NCBI GenBank assembly: GCA_022702935.2
Contig: JAKIML020000103.1
Span: 1-61,584, forward strand
From: Bacillota bacterium
Lineage (GTDB): Bacteria; Bacillota; Clostridia; DSM-8532
Direction: 5' to 3'
Length of the DNA: 61,584 bases
The notes beneath the pieces were generated by a model. It made no database searches. It saw only the letters and a list, made by a program, of their open reading frames with translations, and had not been told where the DNA came from. This document shows, in pieces, positions 1 to 8,328 of the stretch. Both the position numbers and the translations under genes were made by a program. How positions within the stretch are numbered: the stretch's first letter is position 1; each line of letters begins with the position of its first letter.

Positions 1-811
1 CCCGCTGACCCGCCCATTTCAGGCAGACAATGGCCGGATGTACATTATGGGCCTTTGCGATTTTGACCACAATGGGATCCTCGGTATCCACCACATCGTC
101 GGGGGTCTTATCGCGCTCAGGTCTGGAGGGCGAGCCTACAGGGCAGAAGCCGATGGGCTGAATGCCGTGCTCCACGCAGAAGTTGAAAAGCTCGGGCTGC
201 TGGAAGCAGGGGTGCAGCTCCATCTCATTGGCCGCGGGCATGATTTTGGCATCCCTGATGAGCAGCTTCAGCTTAGGAATGGTCATATTGGAAGTACCGA
301 TATTCCTGACAAGGCCTGCCTGAACCAGTCTTTCCATCTGGTACCAGGTTTCCATGTACTCCTCATGGATGTAGGGTCTTGCTTTCTCATCCCGGAAATC
401 GGGCGCTGCGCCCTTGGGATGGAAATTGGGGAAGGGCCAGTGCACCACATAGAGGTCCAGGTAGTCCAGCTTCAAATCCTTCAGCGTCTTGGCGCAGGAC
501 AGGAGCACATCCCCCTTGCCATGCATGTCATTCCAAACCTTTGATATAATAAACAGCTCTTCTCTTTTGATGCCGCTTTGCATAATGTCCTGGAAGACCT
601 CACCAATCTGGTGCTCATTCCCGTAGACCGAAGCACAGTCAAAGAGTCTGTAGCCCACTTCAGCCGCCCCTTTGACAGCCTGGGCAATTTCATCACCTTT
701 ATAACGGTCCGAGCCAAAGGTTCCCATGCCGATAGCAGGCATCTTATCGCCGCCTCTGAGCGTTACCTGAGGAACCAGCTTCGGATCAATTGCATCAGAT
801 ATATTCTTCAT
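1..811 (-). CDS. Aldo/keto reductase (3' end cut by window edge)
   Basis: NAD(P)H-dependent aldo/keto reductase of the TIM-barrel superfamily; 270 codons are visible and the C-terminus lies outside the window. The catalytic tetrad is readable: Asp58 and Tyr63 in FDCASVYGNE, Lys91 in ISKVWND and His124 in VVHWPF. The N-terminal TLRGGDKMPAIGMGT strand matches the family. The ATG at 811 follows a GGGGGAG box. It is the last visible gene after the FucU-like mutarotase on the same strand, so it probably belongs to the sugar/polyol operon and could reduce or oxidise a sugar, aldehyde or polyol. The substrate cannot be read from sequence. Confidence 0.88.
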   Translation of the reverse strand, partial: MKNISDAIDPKLVPQVTLRGGDKMPAIGMGTFGSDRYKGDEIAQAVKGAAEVGYRLFDCASVYGNEHQIGEVFQDIMQSGIKREELFIISKVWNDMHGKGDVLLSCAKTLKDLKLDYLDLYVVHWPFPNFHPKGAAPDFRDEKARPYIHEEYMETWYQMERLVQAGLVRNIGTSNMTIPKLKLLIRDAKIMPAANEMELHPCFQQPELFNFCVEHGIQPIGFCPVGSPSRPERDKTPDDVVDTEDPIVVKIAKAHNVHPAIVCLKWAGQR

Positions 812-897
812 CACAATCTATCTCCCCCTTGTAATTTATCAGTCATCTGTCTTAATTCACGATTTCGTTTGCATCACTTTATAGTTTTAAAACTTCT

Positions 898-1332
898 TTA
901 TTTCTCAACCACAACGCCTTTTTTCAAAATGATATTGGCGTATAATGCCTTTTCCCCGGTGGCAACCACCGCATAGGCCTTTTTGGCTCTTTCATAGAAA
1001 GCAAAACGCTCTATATGCTCGAACTTGTTGTTTTCGGGCTCATAGGCCGTAACAATATCCTTGTAGTCGTTCCAGATGGGTGTCTCAACCGTGTCGCCCG
1101 GCACAACCTCCATAAGCGCTACCGGCGCTTCCACATAGGGGTCCAGGGGAAACAGCTTCAATATGGCGTCCAGAACCTCCACAGTGCTGTGGCCGTCGCA
1201 CCGTACAAGCTTGTTGGCAATGGAGGCAGCGGGAAAGTTGCCGTCGGCTAGAACAATCTCATCGCCATGACCCATTTCCATCAGAATTTTTAACAGTTCA
1301 GGAGATAAAATACTGGGAATACCTTTTAACAT
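898..1332 (-). CDS. RbsD/FucU-family sugar mutarotase
   Basis: 144-residue protein of the RbsD/FucU family, which interconverts anomers or pyranose/furanose forms of a free sugar such as fucose or ribose. Family hallmarks are the N-terminal MLKGIPSILSPELLKILMEMGHGDEIVLADGNFP, with the conserved GHGD and DGNFP stretches, and an ERAKKAYAVVATGE C-terminal region. The ATG at 1332 is chosen because GGAG lies five bases upstream; an ATG nine codons earlier would use the SD region as coding sequence. It follows the GatZ-like gene by about 32 bp, so it is likely co-transcribed. It suggests that the pathway handles an unphosphorylated reducing sugar. The exact sugar is unknown. Confidence 0.88.
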   Translation of the reverse strand: MLKGIPSILSPELLKILMEMGHGDEIVLADGNFPAASIANKLVRCDGHSTVEVLDAILKLFPLDPYVEAPVALMEVVPGDTVETPIWNDYKDIVTAYEPENNKFEHIERFAFYERAKKAYAVVATGEKALYANIILKKGVVVEK

Positions 1333-1364
1333 ATTACTCCAATCCTTTCCTAATCTCAATGGCT

Positions 1365-2678
1365 TTATCTTTGTGTGGCATACAGGTACTGATCGACACA
1401 GTTGACCACCCTGTCCTTGGCAAGGCTTTCAGGGTCATTGGAAATGAGGCCCTTTCTGACGCGCTCGTACTGGACGGGCATGTACTGGCTGATCAGCGAT
1501 AAAGGAATCCCCACGGCCTTCAGGTTCTTAAGCATTCTGTCCATGGCCTCATGAACCTCGGGTGCAGGCAGATAATAGCGGCATCTGTCGGACAGGCTGT
1601 ACTTCCTGGCCAGTCTGAGCTTCTCAACGGTGCCATGATAGTGCTTGTTCCAGTTGCTTGGATTCTTCAGCATGGTTTCCTCCAGCACCTTAATAAACCT
1701 GGACGGTGTAAGATCCTCCCTGCCCCGGATCAGCTCATCCTCAATCTGATTTAGTGCGAAGAGGGCTTCCCGAAGGGCAAAGGTCAATGCCGGGCCTACC
1801 TTCAGAATGGCAATACCGTCCTCCACCATGGCCTTCAGGGCCTCGGGGGTCTGATAGTCGGTAGAATGTCCCTCAAACACCAGATTGGGATAGTCCTTAA
1901 GGGCTGCACAAAGCTCTTTGGCCGCCTCCCTGTTATATTCGTGAATGGAATCGTCGCCAAACTCCACACCGGGCTGAACCACAATGGCGATAACATGGTT
2001 CCAGGCCTCATCAAGGCCGTACTGCCCGAAGGCTTCCTTAAACAATGTTATGGTCTCGCTGAGATCGGCCACGGTGGTCACCTGAAGCTGCTCCTCCTCA
2101 CTCTGGCTTCCGCCCGGGATGGGCACCTCGCTGCCAATGACATACACCGGGTGCAGGGCTTCGGGATTCTCAGAGACAAGCTCCTGATAGGCCTTCTCGG
2201 CAACCTCGGCAAGGATTGCACCACGGCGGGCAATCACCGAGGTCTCCAGCTTTTTGTTATGATCGTCATCGCCCAGATGCATACTGGTATCAATATGTAT
2301 CTTGGTGAATCCTGCCTTGACAAACTGGCTGATAAGCTCCTTGGATTCCTCCATGGCTTCTTTCTCGGACAGGGACTTCCATGTGAGGGGCCCTAAATGG
2401 TCGCCGCCGAGGATGATTTTCTCCACCGGGAATTTGACCTTTTCGGCAATGCCAAAAACAAAGCGTCTGAAATCTGCTGGTTTCATGCCCGTATAGCCGC
2501 CGTACTGGTTGACCTGATTGGCTGTGGCTTCTATCAATACATAGGATTTATCCTGAAGGGCTCTCTCCATACAGGCCTCGAGCACCAGCTCATTGGCGCT
2601 GCAGATAGAGTAAATCCCTGCCGGAACGCCCTTTTTCTGCAATGCTACAATCTCTTTCAACGGATGATTCTTTATCAT
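1365..2678 (-). CDS. GatZ/KbaZ-family protein (tagatose-bisphosphate aldolase non-catalytic subunit family)
   Basis: 437-residue protein matching the GatZ/KbaZ/AgaZ family along its whole length. Recognisable stretches are the N-terminal GVPAGIYSICSANELVLEA, IEATANQVNQYGGYTGMKP, LGGDHLGPLTW, HIDTSMHLGDD and VFEGHSTDYQTPEAL. In enterobacteria this subunit supports the class II tagatose-1,6-bisphosphate aldolase GatY/KbaY. No GatY/KbaY gene is present in this window. Some members of this family have been described as hexose-phosphate C4 epimerases, so the protein could act alone. It lies 15 bp from the GatD-like gene and near an FGGY kinase, which supports work on a phosphorylated ketohexose. 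Family assignment is firm; the reaction is not. Confidence 0.9.
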   Translation of the reverse strand: MIKNHPLKEIVALQKKGVPAGIYSICSANELVLEACMERALQDKSYVLIEATANQVNQYGGYTGMKPADFRRFVFGIAEKVKFPVEKIILGGDHLGPLTWKSLSEKEAMEESKELISQFVKAGFTKIHIDTSMHLGDDDHNKKLETSVIARRGAILAEVAEKAYQELVSENPEALHPVYVIGSEVPIPGGSQSEEEQLQVTTVADLSETITLFKEAFGQYGLDEAWNHVIAIVVQPGVEFGDDSIHEYNREAAKELCAALKDYPNLVFEGHSTDYQTPEALKAMVEDGIAILKVGPALTFALREALFALNQIEDELIRGREDLTPSRFIKVLEETMLKNPSNWNKHYHGTVEKLRLARKYSLSDRCRYYLPAPEVHEAMDRMLKNLKAVGIPLSLISQYMPVQYERVRKGLISNDPESLAKDRVVNCVDQYLYATQR

Positions 2679-2693
2679 AATGCTGCTCCTTTC

Positions 2694-3740
2694 CTATTCG
2701 TTGACCAGTAGGATCTTGCCCTTCACCGCGCCGGGTGTCTTGAACATATCAAAGGCCTGTTTGGCGTCCTTCATGGGGAACTTGCGAAAGATGAGGCTGT
2801 CATCCAGCTTCAGCTTTCCGTTTTTGAAGAAATGGGCGGTAAGCTCCCATTCGTCGCCGGGGAACGGAGCACTGTAGGACATCCATGAGCCGGTAAGCTT
2901 AAACTCTTTTCTGTTCATCTTTTCAAACAGATGGGGCTGGAAGACAAGGTCTCTTGAAGGGGTGCCCACGAAGCAGACACTGGCCTTATTGGCGGCCAGC
3001 TCAAAGGCCAGCTTCATGGTCACATCCACACCGGCGGTCTCGAACACAAAGTCAAAGCCCTTGCCCCCGGTCTCCTTTTTCACGGTTTCCATGAACTCGG
3101 GGTCACGGGTATTGATGGTCACATCAACGCCCAGCTTTTTAGCCAGCGCCAGTCTTTCGTCGTCAATGTCAAAGATAAAAACCCTTTTTGCGCCGAAGAT
3201 CATGGCCCATTGGGCTGCGAAGATACCGATGGTTCCGCCGCCGAGGATGGCCACATCCTTGCCGCCACGGAAGTCTGCGCATTTCAGGCCGTGGATGGCC
3301 ACGGTGGAGGGTTCGAAGAAGGCCCCCTGCTCAAAAGTGACGGTCTTGTCAAACTTGAACACATTCTGTTCGGGCAGGACCACGTAATCGGCAAACCCGC
3401 CCTGGATTCTTGAGCCCACAAAGCTGTAATGGCGGCACTGGGAATAGTTGCCCTTCTGGCAATCCTCGCATTTAAAGCAGGGAATGAGGGGCACGGCAGC
3501 CACACGGTCGCCTTCCGAAACGGTTGTGACGCCGTTGCCCACGGCCACAACCTCGCCCGAGAATTCATGGCCCAGAATAATCGGATAAAAATGAGCCGCA
3601 TCCCCCAATACTCTTGGAATATCCGATCCGCAGATACCCACTGCCTTAACTCTCACCAGCACCTGCTTTTCGCCTGGCACCGGCGTTGCTATTTCTTCAT
3701 ACCTCAAGTCGTCCTTTGCATGTAAAACAACTGCTTTCAT
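2694..3740 (-). CDS. Zinc-dependent medium-chain alcohol dehydrogenase, galactitol-1-phosphate 5-dehydrogenase-like
   Basis: 348-residue medium-chain dehydrogenase. The catalytic zinc ligands are visible in GICGSD (Cys) and LGHEFSG (His-Glu). The structural zinc loop is C-x2-C-x2-C-x7-C-like in PCFKCEDCQKGNYSQC, and the NAD-binding Rossmann motif is GGGTIG. The overall pattern is closest to GatD/sorbitol-dehydrogenase relatives that oxidise polyols or polyol phosphates to ketoses. The ATG at 3740 is chosen over an upstream in-frame ATG that would overlap the preceding kinase; a GGTGGGA box precedes it. It sits between the FGGY kinase and the GatZ-like gene, so it probably makes the ketose phosphate passed on to GatZ. 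Substrate is inferred only. Confidence 0.88.
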   Translation of the reverse strand: MKAVVLHAKDDLRYEEIATPVPGEKQVLVRVKAVGICGSDIPRVLGDAAHFYPIILGHEFSGEVVAVGNGVTTVSEGDRVAAVPLIPCFKCEDCQKGNYSQCRHYSFVGSRIQGGFADYVVLPEQNVFKFDKTVTFEQGAFFEPSTVAIHGLKCADFRGGKDVAILGGGTIGIFAAQWAMIFGAKRVFIFDIDDERLALAKKLGVDVTINTRDPEFMETVKKETGGKGFDFVFETAGVDVTMKLAFELAANKASVCFVGTPSRDLVFQPHLFEKMNRKEFKLTGSWMSYSAPFPGDEWELTAHFFKNGKLKLDDSLIFRKFPMKDAKQAFDMFKTPGAVKGKILLVNE

Positions 3741-3783
3741 AAAAAATCCCACCAATCTTTTAAAATAGTTAAAATTCATAGGT

Positions 3784-5292
3784 TCATGCTTTTCGCATGG
3801 TATCCTTAAGCTTTTCATAGATCTCAAGATAAGTTTCAAAGTACTTCATGTATTGCCTGTGAGCCTTCATATCGGGCTCATGGACCCGCTTTACAGTAAT
3901 GGTTTGGGCCACGGCATCCTTGAAGCTGCCGTACAGGCCCGTTCCCACGCCGGCCAGGATGGCCGCGCCCAGGGTGGTGGCCGTATCCGAGGCGGGAACC
4001 TGGATGACCTTCCCGGTCACATCGGCCTTGATCTGCGTCCATAGCCTGCTGTTTGCCGCTCCGCCCATGGCATTCAGAACATCTGCAGAGGCATTGGCTT
4101 CCTCCGCTGTTTTGAGATTGTGATACAAGGCATATGCACAGCCCTCCATCACGGCCCGTATCATATGGGCCCTGGTCTTGCTGTAATCGAGACCAAAGAA
4201 TACGCCCTTTGCACTGCCGTCCCAAATGGGTGAGCGCTCTCCCGCCATGTAAGGGAGGAAGATAAGCCCCTCCGACCCGTTGGGAATCTCGGCGGCCTCC
4301 TCGTCCATAATCTGAAAGGCCCGTTTTCCGGTGAGCTCGGCCTGGTGATCCTCATAGAACCCCAACTTTTCGTGGAACCATTTCAGGCTTCCGCCCCCCA
4401 CGGTTCCGCCCTGCAAAAGCCATACATCGGGGACAACGTGATAGCTTAAAATCAGTTTGGGATGCGCAACGGCCTCATCCACACAAATGCTCATGCCCCC
4501 TGCCTGGCCTCCCTGTTCCTGGGTCTGGCCGTTCTCCATGACCCCCACGCCCAGGGTGCCGCATGCGGCATCCAGCCCTCCTGCCACCACGGGGGTGCCG
4601 GGCCTTAATCCTGTTTCAGCCGCCGCTGAAGGGGTTACTTCCCCGATAACCTGATGGCAGGCATAGATATCGGGCAGCTTCTCCACAGGAATACCGAAGG
4701 CATCCGATAAGGAAGCGTCATATTGACCGGTTTTGATGTTGAACATATGGAGACCATAGCCCTGGGAGATGTCATGGGTCATTGCCCCGGTGAGCTTGTA
4801 GGCTATGAAGCTGTTGCACTGCAGGAACTTGTAGGTCCTGTTGTACACCTCAGGCCTGTGGCGCTTGAACCAGATAATCTTGGAGGTTGAGTAGGTGGGC
4901 TCCAGCCCGTTGCCGCTGATGCTGAAAATACGCTCGAAACCGATTTTCTGCGTAAACTCCTCACAGATATCCCGAGAACGGGTGTCCATCCAGATGGGGG
5001 TATTGTGAAGAACCTGGCCGTCCCTGTCCACGGGAATGGCCGACCAGCTCTGACCATCCACGCCGATTCCGGCAATGTCCCCCGCCTTCACCTTTCCGGT
5101 GGCCAGGATCTCCCTGATGGCGGCGGTAACGGCATGCCACCATTCCATGGGATCCTGTTCAACGAATCCGGGTTCGGGATAGTACACGGGATAGCTCTTT
5201 GTGGCCTGGGCGATAACCCGGCCTTCCTTGTCAAAAGCCGCCGCCTTGCATGCAGATGTGCCAATATCAATACCCAGAAGAATGCTGCTCAT
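3784..5292 (-). CDS. FGGY-family carbohydrate kinase (xylulokinase-like)
   Basis: 502-residue ATP-dependent sugar or polyol kinase of the FGGY family. The N-terminal phosphate-binding motif is LGIDIGTSACK, the substrate region holds GVDGQSWSAIPVD and NTPIWMDTRS, and the C-terminal ATPase half has GERSPIWDG and NAMGGAANSRLWTQIKADVTG. It is most like xylulokinases, but relatives phosphorylate many pentoses, hexoses and polyols. It is the first gene of the catabolic operon and is preceded by 238 bp holding an AAACGTTT operator and a 12-bp palindrome. The ABC importer upstream does not phosphorylate its cargo, so a cytosolic kinase is expected here. Confidence 0.92.
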   Translation of the reverse strand: MSSILLGIDIGTSACKAAAFDKEGRVIAQATKSYPVYYPEPGFVEQDPMEWWHAVTAAIREILATGKVKAGDIAGIGVDGQSWSAIPVDRDGQVLHNTPIWMDTRSRDICEEFTQKIGFERIFSISGNGLEPTYSTSKIIWFKRHRPEVYNRTYKFLQCNSFIAYKLTGAMTHDISQGYGLHMFNIKTGQYDASLSDAFGIPVEKLPDIYACHQVIGEVTPSAAAETGLRPGTPVVAGGLDAACGTLGVGVMENGQTQEQGGQAGGMSICVDEAVAHPKLILSYHVVPDVWLLQGGTVGGGSLKWFHEKLGFYEDHQAELTGKRAFQIMDEEAAEIPNGSEGLIFLPYMAGERSPIWDGSAKGVFFGLDYSKTRAHMIRAVMEGCAYALYHNLKTAEEANASADVLNAMGGAANSRLWTQIKADVTGKVIQVPASDTATTLGAAILAGVGTGLYGSFKDAVAQTITVKRVHEPDMKAHRQYMKYFETYLEIYEKLKDTMRKA

Positions 5293-5360
5293 AATGATTA
5301 CTCCTCTTTATGTATTCACTCAGGTTCTGAAGCAGGCCCGGAATCCCAGACACTGCACTC

Positions 5361-5372
5361 TAAGACGTCTTA
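5361..5372. promoter_or_regulatory. 12-bp perfect palindrome in the kinase-operon leader
   Basis: TAAGACGTCTTA is a perfect 12-bp palindrome 69 bp upstream of the FGGY kinase start. It differs from the AAACGTTT operator nearby, so it could bind a second regulator or form a small mRNA hairpin. No function is established. Confidence 0.35.
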
Positions 5373-5426
5373 ACCGTCATTTGTCCTATTGACATAATCG
5401 TTTTACTTTTTATCTTCTATTTATAG

Positions 5427-5438
5427 TTAAACGTTTCG
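5427..5438. promoter_or_regulatory. LacI-type operator upstream of kinase operon
   Basis: TTAAACGTTTCG, with the palindromic core AAACGTTT at 5429-5436. The same core occurs before the lacI-like gene and before rbsA. It overlaps a possible TATAAA -10 element on the minus strand, so binding would block transcription of the kinase operon. Confidence 0.7.
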
Positions 5439-5530
5439 TTTTTATGATAAAAAAATAGTATGAAGCCATTTAACGGGTTTTTGGTGAAATAATCTGTCTG
5501 TGTTGTGACTGTGGGCTGCAAGACAGCACC

Positions 5531-6553
5531 TCAGACATAGGAATTTATAACCTTAACCGATTCGCCCTCAACAATTTCGGTTTTCAGGCGCAGCATGGCC
5601 GGAAAGCCGCCCTTATCCCCTTTCATCCGTCGAAGCAGCAGGTTTGCGGCGTATTCGCCAATTTGCTGCATGGGCTGAACTACAATGGACAGTCTGGGCT
5701 TAATCACATTGGCAAGCTGGATATTGTCAAAGCCTATCAGTGACAATTGGTCAGGTACCGAAACATTGCTGCTGTTCAATGCCATAACGGCGCCCAGCGT
5801 CATCTCATAATTGGTCACAAATACAGCCGTGGGCGGATTTTTCATCTCCAGGAAATAGTTCATAAGCGTCATGCCGCTCTGGATTTCATAGTCCCCATAC
5901 CTTATGAGGTCCTGATCAATCTCCAACTGATAATCCTCATGAACCCTTATGTACCCCTTGAGACGCTCCTGGGCCGTATAGATATCCTGGGGCCCGCAGA
6001 TAATGCCCACCCGCCTGTGACCTTTCATGAACAAATGCTCCACGGCGTTATAGGCCGCATTCAGATTGTCCACCAGGACCACATCGCATTCAACGCCCTT
6101 CATGGCCCGGTCAATCAATATGACGGGGATGTCCCTGTCCAGCGCCTCTTTGATCTTATTGGCATCGATGGCATGGGGAACAAGGATGATGCCGTCCACC
6201 GACTTGCTCATCAAAAAGTCAAATTTCTGGTTTTCAAGCTCCCTGTCGGTTCTGTAATCACAAACAATGGTACTGTATCCGTAATCCAAAAGCAGGCTCT
6301 CCACTTTGGAGACGATGCTGGTAACAAAAATGTTTTCAAGGCTAGGAATTAAAACACCTATGGTGGCGGTTTTATTGGTCTTAAGCCCTCTGGCCATCTC
6401 ATTAACCTTAAAATCCAGGGCTCTGATGGCCTCCTCAATGCGCTGCCTGTTTACTTCCTTGACACTGCCGCCATTGATAAACTTTGATATGGTTGCGATG
6501 GACAGGCCGGTGTACCTGGCCACATCCTTGATTGTCGAAGCGATTAAAATCAC
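5531..6553 (-). CDS. LacI-family transcriptional repressor
   Basis: 340-residue LacI/GalR regulator. The N-terminal helix-turn-helix is STIKDVARYTGLSIATISKFINGG, followed by a hinge (RGLKTNKTATIGVLIP) and a periplasmic-binding-protein-like effector domain ending at residue 340. The frame starts with GTG at 6553; the true start may be a few codons downstream because the SD-like AGAGGG lies directly against GTG. A strong promoter at 6587-6615 and an AAACGTTT site just after it indicate autoregulation. The same core recurs before the kinase operon and before rbsA, making this the likely local repressor released by a sugar or sugar phosphate. Confidence 0.93.
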   Translation of the reverse strand: MILIASTIKDVARYTGLSIATISKFINGGSVKEVNRQRIEEAIRALDFKVNEMARGLKTNKTATIGVLIPSLENIFVTSIVSKVESLLLDYGYSTIVCDYRTDRELENQKFDFLMSKSVDGIILVPHAIDANKIKEALDRDIPVILIDRAMKGVECDVVLVDNLNAAYNAVEHLFMKGHRRVGIICGPQDIYTAQERLKGYIRVHEDYQLEIDQDLIRYGDYEIQSGMTLMNYFLEMKNPPTAVFVTNYEMTLGAVMALNSSNVSVPDQLSLIGFDNIQLANVIKPRLSIVVQPMQQIGEYAANLLLRRMKGDKGGFPAMLRLKTEIVEGESVKVINSYV

Positions 6554-6564
6554 CCTCTGTCACA

Positions 6565-6572
6565 AAACGTTT
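6565..6572. promoter_or_regulatory. LacI-type operator at the lacI-like gene
   Basis: Palindromic AAACGTTT lies between the -10 box (6587-6592) and the repressor start codon, as expected for autorepression. It is one of three such cores in the sugar island. Confidence 0.65.
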
Positions 6573-6586
6573 AACTTACCAATTTC

Positions 6587-6615
6587 ATGATAATCAATAT
6601 CACTTTTTATGTCAA
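6587..6615 (-). promoter_or_regulatory. Promoter of the lacI-like gene
   Basis: On the minus strand, a perfect TTGACA -35 (6610-6615) is followed by a 17-bp spacer and TATCAT -10 (6587-6592). The start codon is 34 bp downstream of the -10. Confidence 0.75.
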
Positions 6616-6655
6616 TTCATCCGTAGAAGCTATTATCTTCATAACCCCTGGTTCA

Positions 6656-8275
6656 TCAGGGCTTGCCCGAATTCATCAGATTGTCCCTGTATTCATTGGG
6701 CGACACCTTGAAATATTTCTTGAAGCAGTAGCTGAAATACTGGGGATCCGAATATCCGACAGCCTCGGCAATCTGATAATTCTTCATGGATGGATCAATC
6801 AGTAGTTCCTTGGCCTTGTTCATTCTCAGCTCGGTCAGGTAGTTTATAAAAGTGGTCCCCGTCTCCTTTTTGAAAACAGCCCTGAAATAGCTGGGGCTTA
6901 AGTGCAGGTGCTGGCTGACCATGCCCACCGAGATGTTAGGGTCTGCATAGTTATCATTAATAAAGGCTTTGGCCTTTTCAATAACCTCGGAGCAATAGTT
7001 CTGTCTGTTCTCTGTAATGCTCTCCATAAGTCCGTAGCACAGTTCCAAAACCATATCCCTGAGCTGCTCCACAGTTTTCATGTCCAGGATTTTGCGGATA
7101 TCGCCAAGATACATGAGGGCTTCCCCATTGGAGGAGATGCTTTGGGTTTCGCGGGCGATAAAGATGATGATGCTGATGGTATAGCTTATCATCTGCTCCA
7201 TGCTGGCGTGATGGGAGGCTTCCTCCATCAAATCGTCCACCATCCTGGCCACGCCGTCCCTGTTGTTGGCCTTAATGCAGGCCAGAAGCTGCAGCTCCTT
7301 CTCCTTGCTGAAAACCAGCACATTCTGACGATGGGGCTCTATATCGTTGATGACAATCAGACGGTTCCTGCCAATGGCATACCGGTATCCCAAGGCCGAA
7401 AGGGCTTCGCTGTAGGAGTTGGATATGGTGCTGTAACGGCCGCAGACATTGCCCACACCAATGGTAATGGTGAATTTAAGGTACTTCTCAATGGTGGCCC
7501 GGATCTCCTCCAGGACGGTAAGCACCTCATTTCTCCAGTCCTTGCTTTTGGCCATGCCCGCATTGGTCAACAACGCAACCACGTATTCATCATGGACCAC
7601 GGCCGAGCCCATCTGCCTGCCTTCAAGGATTTCCTTGGCAATGTTCCATACGGCAAAATTCATAAGGCTGGGGGACTCGCCCGCCCAATCCTCGTTCTGG
7701 TCGCCATCGTGCATGAAAACGGCCACCTGGAACTGACTGGCTGCAAGGAAGTCGAGATTGAGCAGTTCAATCTTTTCCGCTGCCTCCCCATCACTGACTT
7801 CGTTGGTCAGAAGGCTGTTGATGAAGGAATTCTGCATCACCGACTTATTTTGGCTGTAGAAGCTTTTCAAAGATGCCAGATTGCGGCTTTGCATATGCTC
7901 GTTGTCCAACAGCTTCTTCACTTCGGCGAGGCAGGATGTCAGCTCTTCCGCACTGACAGGCTTCAGGATATACTTTGTGACATTCAGGTCAATGGCCTGC
8001 TTGGCATAATTGAAGTCATCATACCCCGTCAGGAAGATGATCTTGACCGTGGGAAAATCGCTTCTCAACTGACGGGCCACATCAAGTCCGCTGATAAAGG
8101 GCATATTGATATCGGTAATAACAAGGTCGGGCGGATCCTTCTCCACCATTTCCAAGAGCTCGTGGCCGTTGGAACAGCATCCCACAAGCTGGAACCCGTT
8201 TTCTTCCCAGCGAACCAGCCTTGATACATTGTTTCTTACCAGTGCCTCATCATCTGCAAAAATCAGCTTATACAT
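6656..8275 (-). CDS. YesN-like response regulator (receiver plus AraC DNA-binding domain)
   Basis: 539-residue response regulator. The receiver spans about residues 1-125, with the acidic pair in FADDEALVRN, the phospho-acceptor Asp in LVITDINMPFISG, Thr in FLTGYDDF and Lys in YILKPVS. A middle linker region is followed by two AraC-type helix-turn-helix motifs at about residues 430-535 (SVGMVSQHLHLSPSYFRAVF and NYQIAEAVGYSDPQYFSYCF). The ATG at 8275 has GGAGG seven bases upstream. It is 54 bp after the chemoreceptor gene. The obvious partner is the YesM-like kinase at 15004-16758, and the 22-bp-spaced direct repeats before rbsA are its likely target. Confidence 0.93.
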   Translation of the reverse strand: MYKLIFADDEALVRNNVSRLVRWEENGFQLVGCCSNGHELLEMVEKDPPDLVITDINMPFISGLDVARQLRSDFPTVKIIFLTGYDDFNYAKQAIDLNVTKYILKPVSAEELTSCLAEVKKLLDNEHMQSRNLASLKSFYSQNKSVMQNSFINSLLTNEVSDGEAAEKIELLNLDFLAASQFQVAVFMHDGDQNEDWAGESPSLMNFAVWNIAKEILEGRQMGSAVVHDEYVVALLTNAGMAKSKDWRNEVLTVLEEIRATIEKYLKFTITIGVGNVCGRYSTISNSYSEALSALGYRYAIGRNRLIVINDIEPHRQNVLVFSKEKELQLLACIKANNRDGVARMVDDLMEEASHHASMEQMISYTISIIIFIARETQSISSNGEALMYLGDIRKILDMKTVEQLRDMVLELCYGLMESITENRQNYCSEVIEKAKAFINDNYADPNISVGMVSQHLHLSPSYFRAVFKKETGTTFINYLTELRMNKAKELLIDPSMKNYQIAEAVGYSDPQYFSYCFKKYFKVSPNEYRDNLMNSGKP

Positions 8276-8328
8276 TCAGAAGCCTCCGTCCTTTTTTAAG
8301 CCCATGAGCAAAGCACTCTATATCAATA

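Noticed and set aside
6902-8224. Long plus-strand open frame of 440 codons opposite the response regulator
   Set aside because: It mirrors the codon structure of the minus-strand gene, has no family motifs, and the minus-strand protein is unambiguous. Similar antisense frames opposite pnp (18183-19031) and serA (21956-23020) were dropped for the same reason.
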